From positions 1 to 64,000 of the forward strand of contig NZ_CP143423.1 of the NCBI RefSeq assembly GCF_014337925.2: a stretch of DNA of 64,000 nt, read 5' to 3'. The notes beneath the pieces were generated by a model that was given only the letters and a program-made list of their open reading frames with translations, was not told where the DNA came from and made no database searches. This DNA is from Roseobacter fucihabitans. Lineage in GTDB: Bacteria; Pseudomonadota; Alphaproteobacteria; Rhodobacterales; Rhodobacteraceae. Position 1 is the first letter of the stretch. Every line of letters starts with the position of its first letter. Position numbers and translations under genes: made by a program. Shown here in pieces: positions 19,425-28,384 of this stretch.

Positions 19425-20365
19425 ACAATCTGATCCGTGCAACCCGCGCCCAACCTGTTCATCTTGTCGTGTTTGCCCTGATTGCAATCGTCTTTGCCGT
19501 GGGGGCTGCGTCCTCTGACCGGTTTGCGACACCGCTGAACATCGGCAACATCCAAGACCAGATGGTCGCCCTTGCCATTATCGCCTTGGCACAGACAATC
19601 GTGATCCTGTCTGGCGGGATCGACCTGAGCTATGCAGGGGCGCTGAGCTTTCTATGCGTTGTCTTTGCCGCCATCGCAGGGGACGGAACCGGGACATTGA
19701 TGCTGGCGATGGTTGTCGTTGCGGGTTTGGGCATCACAATCGGCGTGATTAATGGTGCCATTACGGCCTATGTCGGTGTGCACCCTTTGATCACAACACT
19801 TGGCACATCAACAATACTGGCAGGTTGCGCGCTGCTGATCACGCGGCAGCCATCAGGATCGGTCCCGCTGTTTTTCGAGGACTTGATGTACGAGCGCGTC
19901 GGTATCGTCCCTTACGGCATGACCTTTGCGGTCGCCCTTTATCTGCTGGTCGGTTTCATGCTGTGGCGGACAGTTTTTGGCACACGCATCTACGCAATCG
20001 GCGACAATGAGGGCGCAGCCACGGTGTCAGGGCTGCCGGTCAAACAGACCAAAGTGGCAGTCTATGCTTTGTCAGGGCTGCTTTGCGCAGTGGTGGCCAT
20101 GTACATGACAGGGCGGTTCGGCGTCGGCGATCCGCGCGCGGGCGTTGGCTTTGATCTGCGCTCGATTACCCCCGTCATTGTCGGCGGTACTTTATTGGCC
20201 GGGGGCAAAGGCGGTGTATTGGGGACCGGGCTTGCCGTGGTCTTGCTGGCAGTGTTGGCCAATGTGTTGAACTTTATGAATGTCTCCAGCTTCTATCAAT
20301 GGATCGTCGAAGGGTTGATCATCATCGCGGCCGTGTCCTTTTTCGCTGGAAAGGCCAAGTCATGA
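19421..20365 (+). CDS. Sugar-type ABC transporter permease 1
   Basis: A 314-residue RbsC-type membrane permease with about eight to ten hydrophobic helices. Family motifs include VILSGGIDLSYAGALSF near 59-75 and GVNA-like GVINGAITAYVGVHPLITTLGT near 106-127. A later GGTLLAGGKGGVLGTGLAV near 256-274 is the conserved cytoplasmic loop contacting the ATPase. It overlaps the ATPase gene by 4 bp and the second permease by 4 bp, so the operon is tightly coupled. Confidence 0.9.
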   Translation: MNNLIRATRAQPVHLVVFALIAIVFAVGAASSDRFATPLNIGNIQDQMVALAIIALAQTIVILSGGIDLSYAGALSFLCVVFAAIAGDGTGTLMLAMVVVAGLGITIGVINGAITAYVGVHPLITTLGTSTILAGCALLITRQPSGSVPLFFEDLMYERVGIVPYGMTFAVALYLLVGFMLWRTVFGTRIYAIGDNEGAATVSGLPVKQTKVAVYALSGLLCAVVAMYMTGRFGVGDPRAGVGFDLRSITPVIVGGTLLAGGKGGVLGTGLAVVLLAVLANVLNFMNVSSFYQWIVEGLIIIAAVSFFAGKAKS

Positions 20366-21315
20366 GTGCCGCAATATCTGTTAACCGCAACACCGTCCGC
20401 GCCGTGCAGCGCCGCGAAATCCTGATGCTTCTGGGGTTTCTAGCGGTGATCTGGGCAACTACAGCAGCACTTAGCCCACGTTTTCTGACGCCCGCCAATT
20501 TGAGTGATATCTTGATCCAAGCGGCACCTTTGGGCTTTGTCGTGATCGGCCAGATGATCGTGATCATCGTGCGGGGGCTGGACCTCTCAGTCGCCTCGAT
20601 CATGGCGACTGTGGCGGTGCTTTCAACGTCACTGATTGATTCAACAGCAGCAATTTTTGCAGTGGGGTTGCTGCTTGGTGGATTGATCGGTGCGGTCAAC
20701 GGCTATCTGGTCGCTTTTCGTCATGTCACGCCTTTCCTTGCGACACTGGCCACAATGATCGTGCTGCAAGGCATCCGCTTTGGCTATACTGGCGGCGCGC
20801 CCGGCGGGTCCCTGCCCGAAACATTCCGCTGGCTGGCAACTGGCAACATCGTGGGCGTCCCTGTGGCCCTGATCGCATTGGGTATTGTGGCATGTGCGGT
20901 GCACTGGTTGCTGGAACGGACGGTCTTTGGCAGACGGCTAAAGCTATATGGTGACAGCCCAGAGGCCGCTTACATGACGGGTGCGCCAACGCGGTTCTTG
21001 GTGATGATGGCCTTTGTGATATCAGGGGTTATGGCTGCGTTTGCAGGGCTGTTTTTGGTGGGTTACGTAGGTATTGTCGATAATTGGACAGGGCGGGGAT
21101 ATGAGTTGGACAGCATCGCCGCCGCAGTGATTGGCGGGGCTGCTCTATCGGGGGGCAAAGGCACCGTTCCGGGGGTATTGCTGGCCGCACTGATCCTTGT
21201 ATCGCTCTTCAACATCGTTGTGATTTTGGGGCTTTCGATCGAACTCCAGCTTGTGATCAAGGGTACGCTGATCATTCTTGCCGCTGCCGTCTACATGAAA
21301 CGGGCGCAGACATGA
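20362..21315 (+). CDS. Sugar-type ABC transporter permease 2
   Basis: The second RbsC-type permease, 317 residues. The motifs are IIVRGLDLSVASIM, AVNGYLVAFRHVTPFLATLAT and GGAALSGGKGTVPGVLLA. Having two permease genes implies a heterodimeric channel. ATG 20362 overlaps the preceding stop; an in-frame start at 20299 would extend the protein into the previous gene and is less likely. The stop overlaps the regulator start at 21312. Confidence 0.9.
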   Translation: MSAAISVNRNTVRAVQRREILMLLGFLAVIWATTAALSPRFLTPANLSDILIQAAPLGFVVIGQMIVIIVRGLDLSVASIMATVAVLSTSLIDSTAAIFAVGLLLGGLIGAVNGYLVAFRHVTPFLATLATMIVLQGIRFGYTGGAPGGSLPETFRWLATGNIVGVPVALIALGIVACAVHWLLERTVFGRRLKLYGDSPEAAYMTGAPTRFLVMMAFVISGVMAAFAGLFLVGYVGIVDNWTGRGYELDSIAAAVIGGAALSGGKGTVPGVLLAALILVSLFNIVVILGLSIELQLVIKGTLIILAAAVYMKRAQT

Positions 21316-22655
21316 GCCTTGATGCAAAATCAAACATGCAGCGGATCACTGCGATCCTGAAAACATTTGACGTCGATAACACGCCACGGCGCACGACGGA
21401 TATTCTGGCAGAGCTTGGCAGTACACGCTCTACCGGATTTGGCCTCATCAGGGCGCTGGTCCTTGCAGACTGGCTTGAACGTTACGATCACGGGCTTGTC
21501 AGGTTGGGACCAAAAGCACGCGGCATGATTTTTGCGCCACTTGAGGTCGCAGAAGACATCAATACCAAACAAATCACGGTGACCGCAGCACGTCTTCAGT
21601 CACCTGCGGGTGAACGCGGTCTCGATTGGGATCAGGCGTTGGTTAAGACCGTGAACACGGCACATTTTGCAAAACCTGCGCCCTACCGGATCGGGTTCTC
21701 AAACGCTTCGGTCAACAATGCGTGGCGACGTGCAATGCAAGACAGCCTGCTTTATGCCGAGAAAACCAACCGCCAACAAATCACAGAACTTATCACACTG
21801 GACGCGCAAGATGATCCGGCACTGCAGTTGGCACACATCGATCAGCTTGTTGCACGGGGCATTGATCTGTTGCTGATATCAATGACGACCGACACCGATC
21901 AGATCGTCAGCAAACGACTGAAGGAATTATCGCATGCCGGCCTACCCATTGTTGCACTTGATCGGCGGCCCTTTGATACGTCGTCGCTGACAACTTTCGT
22001 CACCGCATCTGATCAACGGATTGGGCGCATAAGCGCGCTGTGGCTGGCAGAGCATTTGGCCGGACAAGGCAAGATTTGGATGCTGTCGGGCCTGGAAGGC
22101 GCAAGCCCGGCTATCCGCCGCCAGCAAGCCGCACTTGCCGTTTTTGCGCAGTTCCCGCATTTGCAGGTCGCGTATGTTAGCCATACAAACTGGACACCCG
22201 AAGGCGGGTATCGGACAGTTGGGCAACTACTGGATGAAGCGGGACGCGCCCCTGACGGGATATGGTGCGACAGTGGATTGCAAGGCATGGGATCGGTGCA
22301 GCAGTTCCTGGATCGCGGGCTGACACCGCCTGCGCATACGGGTGGCGACCTGAACGGCATGTACAAACTCTGTTTGCGCCGCAAAGTGCCGATGGTCGCA
22401 CTGGATTACCCGGCCAGCATGGGCGCACGCGCACTCGAAGTCGCATTGGAAATCCTTGCCGGGCACACAATCCCGCAAAGGGTTGAAGTGCCGGTACAGG
22501 TTGTGCTGCCGCGCAGGATGGAAACAGCAACCGTCAAGGCGGATGTCTGGGCCGAACGCCATGTCGCCTGGGATTTGCGCGATGAAGCAATCTTGTCCCA
22601 AGGCCCAGCCCTGCGCGGTGCCACCGTCCTGTCCGATCCAAGGCCTGTGACATGA
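21312..22655 (+). CDS. Chimeric regulator: IclR-type HTH fused to a sugar-binding-protein domain
   Basis: A 447-residue protein with no signal peptide. Residues about 9-75 form an IclR-type winged helix-turn-helix (RITAILKTFDVDNTPRRTT … RSTGFGLIRALVLADWLER). From about 118 onward it is homologous to the importer's own binding protein: GFSNASVNNAWRRAMQDSL, SALWLAEHLAGQGKIWML and CDSGLQGMGSVQQFLDRG against SAQWLAEKLGGEGQVVML and ADSGLQGSGSIEAFLAAG. It is probably a cytoplasmic regulator sensing the transported ligand. This is the LacI plan but with an IclR-type DNA-binding domain. It overlaps both neighbours by 4 bp. Function is inferred. Confidence 0.8.
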   Translation: MSLDAKSNMQRITAILKTFDVDNTPRRTTDILAELGSTRSTGFGLIRALVLADWLERYDHGLVRLGPKARGMIFAPLEVAEDINTKQITVTAARLQSPAGERGLDWDQALVKTVNTAHFAKPAPYRIGFSNASVNNAWRRAMQDSLLYAEKTNRQQITELITLDAQDDPALQLAHIDQLVARGIDLLLISMTTDTDQIVSKRLKELSHAGLPIVALDRRPFDTSSLTTFVTASDQRIGRISALWLAEHLAGQGKIWMLSGLEGASPAIRRQQAALAVFAQFPHLQVAYVSHTNWTPEGGYRTVGQLLDEAGRAPDGIWCDSGLQGMGSVQQFLDRGLTPPAHTGGDLNGMYKLCLRRKVPMVALDYPASMGARALEVALEILAGHTIPQRVEVPVQVVLPRRMETATVKADVWAERHVAWDLRDEAILSQGPALRGATVLSDPRPVT

Positions 22656-23266
22656 CAGGAACAGCATATGATCGTGCAGTTGCCGCGTTTGAAGAAATTA
22701 TAGGCGCCCCGTCTCAGGGGGCTTACCCGACACCTGCGAAGCTGATCAAGCAGACTGGCCAGCATCTGACAACCGGCTACCGCAACACTGCAGCATTGGA
22801 GGCCGAACAATTCCTGCGCCGTGATGCGAGTGGTGTCTATCTGCAAGGGCTTACCGGCATTCGTACAGGTCTGAACGCCTTTGGAATGGGGCGGCTTGCA
22901 CCTGTTATGGTCCCTGTTTTGCTGCGCATCCGCGAGGCCACGCAGCAAACCAGCTTCTTGGCCATCATAGACGGCACATCTGTTCACACAGGGCCATATG
23001 CTGTCGGGCGCAACACAAAACGGACGCGGCTGGACGCAAGATACCGCCTTGAAAAACCGCAGGACGCAACGGACAATACCCCCCAAGAAGTGCCGCTTCT
23101 TGCGGACGGTCCAGATGGTTCGCGACGGATCCATACCTTGATGGTGACGGTTGTGATCAATCACACTTATCAGGCTGTCTTTGGGCTAAAGCTGAACCCT
23201 TCCCAACCTCCAGAGCCGTTTTTGGCGCAAGAGCTGGCACAGGCCGCCGCGACAATTACGCAATGA
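22652..23266 (+). CDS. Short IclR-like transcriptional regulator
   Basis: A 204-residue protein whose first 65 residues look like a winged helix-turn-helix (PTPAKLIKQTGQHLTTGYRN … EAEQFLRRDASGVYLQGL). The rest resembles a shortened IclR effector domain (VMVPVLLRIREATQQTSFLAIIDGTSVH). Normal IclR proteins are about 250 residues, so the effector domain is short. It overlaps the genes on both sides by 4 bp. Two different IclR-like regulators in one operon is unusual; they may act together or on different promoters. Confidence 0.65.
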   Translation: MTGTAYDRAVAAFEEIIGAPSQGAYPTPAKLIKQTGQHLTTGYRNTAALEAEQFLRRDASGVYLQGLTGIRTGLNAFGMGRLAPVMVPVLLRIREATQQTSFLAIIDGTSVHTGPYAVGRNTKRTRLDARYRLEKPQDATDNTPQEVPLLADGPDGSRRIHTLMVTVVINHTYQAVFGLKLNPSQPPEPFLAQELAQAAATITQ

Positions 23267-24054
23267 AGCTGAGTTATTGGAATCAGCAATTTCAGATGAC
23301 GCAGGTGTTGCCTGATTTTCATAGCTATCTTGCAAGTATGAAGCGCCGCAGCGCTTCGGTCACGTCCGCGTTTCAGCGGCTCACCTATGGTGATGACCCG
23401 CGCCAATATGTGGAGTGGACAGGCACCCCATCCAAAGACCGCCCGCTGCCCGTCTTTATCCATGGGGGGTATTGGCGCGCACTTACGGCGCAAGACCACC
23501 GCTTTGTGCTGCCTGCAATCCAATCTGCGACGGGTGCTGTGGCAAACCTTGAATACCGACTTTTGCCGCACGTCACCCTGCGCGACATCGTGATGGATGC
23601 AGTACAAGGCTTGCACGCTTTGTCGGAAAGGTTCCATTGCCCATTGGTCGTCATAGGTCATTCTGCCGGTGGTCATCTTGCGGCGATGGCTGCACGACAA
23701 ATCCCAGACCGTATCGTTGCCGCGATAGGGATCAGCGGGCTCTATGATCTCACACCGCTGCAATGGTCATTTCTGCGCGAAGAAGTAGGCCTGACACTCG
23801 CTGACCTGCGCGGCCAAAGCCCGCAAGACGTTTGGGAAGGTCACGATGCAAGCCACATCACCGTCGCGGTTGGTGCCAACGAGACCCCTGAATTTCTTCG
23901 CCAGTCGCACATGTTTGCCAACGCACACGGCGCGCTCTCGCTGACCATTCCAGACGCACACCACATGACCGTTCTTGACGATCTGGCCGACCCCCAAGGC
24001 GTGATGATCGCACATCTAACCACCATTCTCGCAACATCGCATTCCAACCTGTGA
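23263..24054 (+). CDS. Alpha/beta hydrolase, kynurenine-formamidase-like esterase
   Basis: A 263-residue soluble hydrolase. HGGYW at 67-71 supplies the oxyanion hole, GHSAGG at 132-137 holds the nucleophile Ser134, and a histidine in DAHHMTVLDDL near 233 completes the triad. This HGGYW pattern is shared by kynurenine formamidases and small-molecule esterases; the real substrate here is probably an ester or lactone related to the imported compound, which is inference. It overlaps the IclR-like gene by 4 bp and is 18 bp from the cupin gene. Confidence 0.75.
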   Translation: MKLSYWNQQFQMTQVLPDFHSYLASMKRRSASVTSAFQRLTYGDDPRQYVEWTGTPSKDRPLPVFIHGGYWRALTAQDHRFVLPAIQSATGAVANLEYRLLPHVTLRDIVMDAVQGLHALSERFHCPLVVIGHSAGGHLAAMAARQIPDRIVAAIGISGLYDLTPLQWSFLREEVGLTLADLRGQSPQDVWEGHDASHITVAVGANETPEFLRQSHMFANAHGALSLTIPDAHHMTVLDDLADPQGVMIAHLTTILATSHSNL

Positions 24055-24072
24055 CCAAGAAGGAGACCTATT

Positions 24073-24642
24073 TTGTCAATCACTACAGAAAGCTACGCGT
24101 CCCAGCCTGACGGGATGATCCCCAATAGCCGCTTTCCATTGCTCGTGCATCGTAATGCTGTCCCCGGTGGCGGCGCCAATGCCATCAAAGAGCGTTTTCG
24201 GTCAAATGGCTGGTCCAATAACTGGGACTATCCGGGTGTGTATGAATATGCGCATTTTCATTCCACGACCCATGAATGTCTGGGCTGTGCGCAAGGCTGG
24301 ATGGCATTCAATTTATCCGTTGGCGACGGTGGCTGGACCAAGGTCCGTATTGAGGCAGGCGATGTTATTGTGATGCCCGCAGGTGTCAGCCATGAAATGA
24401 CCAGCCAATCCGAAGATATCCATATGTGTGGCGGCTATCCTGGCGGCCGTGATTGGGACGATATCCAAGAAGAGTTCCTGACGGACGAGGACTACAAACG
24501 TGCTTGCAAACGGATCATGATGTTACCGATCCCCGACAAAGATCCTGCCACAGGGCAGGCTATGCCTGAATGGCACGCAGCCTCTTCCTCGGTCGATGGT
24601 GGATGGAACGACTGGCGGCATGGGCTCGATAAACGCAACTAA
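24073..24642 (+). CDS. Cupin-fold protein
   Basis: A 189-residue single-domain cupin. The likely metal ligands are His61 and His63 (AHFHSTTHE), Glu68 and His107 (MPAGVSHEM), matching the two cupin motifs. Such proteins act as isomerases, oxygenases or ligand sensors; the reaction is not identifiable. The start is TTG at 24073, supported by AAGGAGA 8 bp upstream; no ATG lies nearby. It is the last gene of the operon, directly followed by a strong terminator. Confidence 0.75.
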   Translation: MSITTESYASQPDGMIPNSRFPLLVHRNAVPGGGANAIKERFRSNGWSNNWDYPGVYEYAHFHSTTHECLGCAQGWMAFNLSVGDGGWTKVRIEAGDVIVMPAGVSHEMTSQSEDIHMCGGYPGGRDWDDIQEEFLTDEDYKRACKRIMMLPIPDKDPATGQAMPEWHAASSSVDGGWNDWRHGLDKRN

Positions 24643-24660
24643 GTCCAAGCGCCTAAAACC

Positions 24661-24690
24661 AAAAAAGGCTCTGATTTCAGAGCCCTTTTT
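24661..24690. terminator. Bidirectional intrinsic terminator
   Basis: GGCTCTGA (24667-24674) pairs with TCAGAGCC (24677-24684), flanked by six A's on the left and CTTTTT on the right. It therefore works for the plus-strand operon and for the convergent minus-strand dehydrogenase pseudogene. Confidence 0.9.
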
Positions 24691-24692
24691 CC

Positions 24693-25630
24693 TTATTCTG
24701 CGGTGTCTCGGTATGGTGCGCCGGTGGCATAAGGTACATTCACACCGCCATATCGCCTTACCCGCACATTGCATTGCTCCGCATGGCCTGCAAACCCTTC
24801 AAGCATGCATAACCGCGATCCATATTCCCCGATCATCGTGGTAACCGCATCGGTTGTGATCTTTTAATAGCCATGGGTTTTCAGAAACTTACCGACCCAA
24901 AGACCACCCGTATGGTGCCCCGCCTTATTGGTTGGTAACGTGTGATTGGTCCCGATCACCTTATCGCCATTGGCCACATTGGTGCGCGCACCCAAAAACA
25001 GCGCGCCATAGCAGGTCATATTCTCTAAAAACCAGTCATCGCGGTCGGTCATAACCTGCACATGTTCTGATGCAATTTCATCGGCGACGGCCAGCATTTC
25101 ATCATAGCTGTCAACAACGATCAGCTCACCATACTCTCCCCAAGATATCGCCACCGTATCAGCCGTCGGCAAAATTGTCAGCAGACGGGTAATTTCATCC
25201 ATCGTGTCGCGAGCAAGCTTTTCGGCTGCGGTCAACAAAATACAAGGGCTGTTGTACCCATGTTCGGCCTGTCCCAACAGGTCAGTGGCGCAAAGCTCTG
25301 CGTCTGCCCCCATTTCGTCAGCGATCACCATCGCCTTTGTCGGGCCAGCAAAAAGGCCGATGCCCACGTGACCAAAAAGCTGTCGCTTAGCTTCGGCGAC
25401 AAAGGCATTTCCGGGGCCAACAAGCATATGCACCGGCTCGATCGTTTCAGTGCCGATAGCTATCGCACCAATGCCTTGAATGCCGCCCAAGACATAAATC
25501 TCATTCGCGCCGCCCAGATGCATCGCTGCAATCATCGCCGGATTTGGCTTGCCTTGAAACGGCGGCGTACATGCAACGATCCGTGGCACACCCGCAACCT
25601 AAGCAGTCGCAACAGACATATTCGCTTCCC
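24693..25630 (-). pseudogene. Histidinol-dehydrogenase-like gene, truncated with nonsense codons
   Basis: The minus strand encodes about the last 310 residues of a HisD-family NAD-dependent dehydrogenase: [35 protein letters not shown], the active-site ASEHVQVM and [12 protein letters not shown]. After an in-frame TAA (24864-24866) it continues [18 protein letters not shown] to the normal end. A second stop, TAG, lies at 25599-25601. The 5' part is missing because a Tn3-type terminus begins at 25631. The relatives include sulfopropanediol and other alcohol dehydrogenases, so true histidine synthesis is unlikely. It is a decayed neighbour of the ABC operon. Confidence 0.85.
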
Positions 25631-25668
25631 GGGGTCTGCTCCGGCTGAGTGTTAAATCCTACGCTAAG
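25631..25668. repeat. Tn3-family 38-bp terminal inverted repeat
   Basis: The sequence starts GGGGTCTGCTCC and ends TACGCTAAG, and is exactly 38 bp, the length and GGGG…TAAG pattern of Tn3-family ends. It cuts the dehydrogenase gene on one side and overlaps the last codons of the resolvase gene on the other. The partner repeat was not found in the window. Confidence 0.85.
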
Positions 25669-26275
25669 GATTGAGCACGCGTTTTCCGTAGTCTTGAAGA
25701 TTTCCATTTGGGTTGACGTAGCGGTAAAGCGTGACGGGCTTCACGGCTAATTCCTTGCAGAGCTCAAAAACTGACGTGTCACGGTTTGCCATTGCGGCTT
25801 GCGCCATGCGCACTTGGGCTTTTGATGACGCGAATTTCCATCCGCCTTTTCTGCCCCGCGCTCGGGCGGCAGCTAATCCAGCCATTGTGCGTTCGCGGAT
25901 CAATTCACTTTCAAATTCAGCTAGAGTAGCGAAGATGCCGAAGGACAACCGGCCAGCGGCTGTTGTTGTGTAGATTTGCGGCCCTTGGCCGGTCAGCACT
26001 TTGAGACCGATACCGCGATCTGACAGTGTGGTAACGGTCTTGACCAAGTGGTGAAGGCTGCGGCCAAGGCGGTCCAGTCTCCAGATAACCAGCACGTCGC
26101 CGTTCCGAAGAGCCTTGAGGCAGGTTTCGAGTCCGGGCCGGTCATCTTTCTTTCCCGACGCCTGATCCGAATAGATCTGGTCATCCGGCGCGTCGGCGGC
26201 GAGCAGGGCATCGTGTTGCAGGTCGAGCGTCTGGCTGCCGTCTGCTTTGGAGACGCGGGCATAGCCGATCAGCAT
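25664..26275 (-). CDS. tnpR: Serine recombinase (Tn3-type resolvase/invertase)
   Basis: A 203-residue serine recombinase that would resolve transposon cointegrates. The N-terminal catalytic domain has YARVS with the nucleophile Ser9 and the conserved LVIWRLDRLGRSLHHL. The long helix with AEFESELIRERTMAGLAAARARG leads to a C-terminal helix-turn-helix (VFELCKELAVKPVTLYRYV). It appears complete and in frame, unlike the transposase beside it. ATG 26275 opens just beside a dyad that may be part of the res site. Confidence 0.9.
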   Translation of the reverse strand: MLIGYARVSKADGSQTLDLQHDALLAADAPDDQIYSDQASGKKDDRPGLETCLKALRNGDVLVIWRLDRLGRSLHHLVKTVTTLSDRGIGLKVLTGQGPQIYTTTAAGRLSFGIFATLAEFESELIRERTMAGLAAARARGRKGGWKFASSKAQVRMAQAAMANRDTSVFELCKELAVKPVTLYRYVNPNGNLQDYGKRVLNP

Positions 26276-26310
26276 GTTTCACAAACGAACGTTTGAGATA
26301 CTTGATCCGG
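26270..26310. promoter_or_regulatory. Possible res subsite of the Tn3-family resolvase
   Basis: CAAACG-AACGTTTG at about 26281-26294 is a dyad directly upstream of tnpR, the usual place for resolvase binding in this family. The full three-subsite res structure could not be confirmed by eye. Confidence 0.4.
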
Positions 26311-26408
26311 TTGGTGGCATTCGGGCACTGAGCATGCTCCTTAACCCATATCACAATCAAAAATGGACAATCCCCTATTAGAAAGCAAAAGAAACATGGC
26401 GACACTAC

Positions 26409-28384
26409 CGCCATGGGTAAGGCAGATTGTGCCTTTATCACCATGGCCAATGCCCGGTTGATCGCATCACTTCCAATATGCCAGCGTGACAGGCGCGAGA
26501 GCTGGTAATAATCATGTGTGTTTGTAGCTTCAGCCATTTTGCTGAGTCCCAGATTAAGACCTTCTGCGAGCAGGACATTCAATAGCCCAATTCTGCCCTT
26601 GCAGGGTGCGCCCGTGCGCAGATGGGTGAACGCATCGGTAAAACCCGTGGCCTCGTCCACTTCCAGCAGCATGTCTGTAATCCGTACATCCGGCAGACGT
26701 CGGTAGAGATCAAGGACAAGCTCATCTGTTTCAGCAGAAACGGCGGCGGTCAGGCGGTCAATTTTCAGGATGCCATTCTCAATGGAACCACCCGGACTGG
26801 CACCGGCTTTGGCGGCGGCTAGGCGTTTCAGGCCCTGCGCCATACGCGCTTTGCAGTCATTCAGCCATTACTCAGGATCGAACAGAACCGTTAAACAGGG
26901 CGTGGCCTTCCCTGTTTCAATCGGCACCAAAGCCTGCTTCAGATCGCCGTAGCGCCGGGAGTGTGATAGCCAGATATCGCCGGACCGGAAGGCATCACGC
27001 AGGTGGGACATTACTGCAACCTCCCATAGCCGGTGGCCATCAGATTCTTGTACATTGAGATGATGATGCCATTTTGAGTTGCGTTGCAAGAAGGTCCTGG
27101 GCTTTTCTGCTACATCTTTGTTTTTCCTGATGATACTGGCGGCGGCCATCAACGGTTCCGCAACTGTTGCCGCCTTGATGTCCAGCGCTCGCAGCATTCG
27201 CAGTGCATAGCGACGGAACCGGTGATAGCCCTGTCCTACATGGGTCAAAGGCTCGGCTGACATGGTATCGCCCAGCTGCGCCGCCGTTGCCACAAGGCCT
27301 TCCAGCTTGTGCCATCCACAGGCGGTTGCAACAGCCGGATCAAGCGGCGCATCATCGTCTTTTGCTTCGAGCAATGCCGCGCCCAGACGTTTAAAAGAGC
27401 GCAGAGTGTCCTGCAGTGATGTCTTTGCGCCATTGATCTGTGCATCGCATTGTTTCTTCGTATCCGGCCAGATCTTGCCAACAATCCGGTCATGGTTTTC
27501 CACAATTGCGTCGGCAATGTCAGCGCGCCACTCCACGGTGCAAACTGCAAGAATGGCCAGCCGTCGATCGCTGGAAATATCCCGTAAACCATCTGTAAAG
27601 TAGCGCTCGCCCTGGCGGCGAAGGCGGGTCACCTAGTGCGGTGGGACGCCGTCCAACACATCAAGGGATAGCTCAATGCCTTGCAAAAACTCCAGCCGAT
27701 CCAGCAATCGGCTGATGTCGGCCGAGTTCTTACCAACCTCAAATTGGCGCAGCCAGATCAACCGGCTTACCCGACCATCTGCGCTTTCAGCCAGCAGAGT
27801 ATCAAGCTGGGGTTCTATTGGGCCACTCAGGCGATCGACGATACGTGTTTCAATCCGTCGTTCAGCGGCGACAAGGGCGTCAGCGCATAGGCGTTCTATG
27901 ACCGATATTCCAGGCAGCATGATCTGCGCGCCTTGACATTGCTTTACCAAGCGCCGGGCCAAATCCTTGTTTGAGCCCGCCACCTCAGCTTCCCTTACAA
28001 GCCAAGCCTTCAGATCGCCTGCGCCCCGCCCGGAAAACATTTTGTACCCGTAGATATCGCGCAGGGCAGCGAGATGCTCATGACGCGTTTCTTCGCGGGC
28101 AGCATACCCCATTAGATCATCGGGTTTCAGGCCCAGCTGTGCGGCAAGTAACCGTGATATCTCCTGAGGGATTACTTCACCTGGCACAAGCAAGCGCCCG
28201 GGGAAACGCAACGCGCAAAGCTGCAAAGCTGCAAAGTAAAACCGAAACGGTAGTGTGAACGGCGTCTCGTGTGAATGTATTCAAGGTCATCATCCGCCAA
28301 TGTGTAGTGGCGCAGCAATGAGGGTTCGTCCGTAGGCAGGTCAAAAATAGCAGAGCGCTGGCGCTTCGTTAGAATGGTGCGAGG
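26409..28384 (-). pseudogene. tnpA: Tn3-family transposase, broken and truncated
   Basis: The minus strand follows a Tn3-type TnpA from RTILTKRQRSAIFDLPTDEP to MVIKAQSALPMA. There are four lesions: an IS6 insertion at about the third codon (28383); an 8-bp tandem duplication of GCAAAGCT (28215-28230) that shifts the frame; an in-frame TAG at 27633-27635 (VPPH-stop-VTRLRRQ); and an in-frame TAA at 26868-26870 (FDPE-stop-WL). The C-terminal third with the catalytic DDE residues is absent, replaced by the tnpR upstream region. Confidence 0.88.
28215..28230. repeat. 8-bp tandem duplication inside tnpA
   Basis: GCAAAGCT occurs twice in tandem, followed by GCAAAG. One copy is needed for the conserved FTLQLCALRFPG reading; the second adds 8 bp and shifts the frame. 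This is a replication-slippage footprint. Confidence 0.8.

Noticed and set aside
24864-25601. Stop-codon readthrough or recoding of the TAA and TAG in the HisD-like gene
   Set aside because: The 5' half is missing through the Tn3 insertion and no recoding signal is seen; ordinary decay is simpler.
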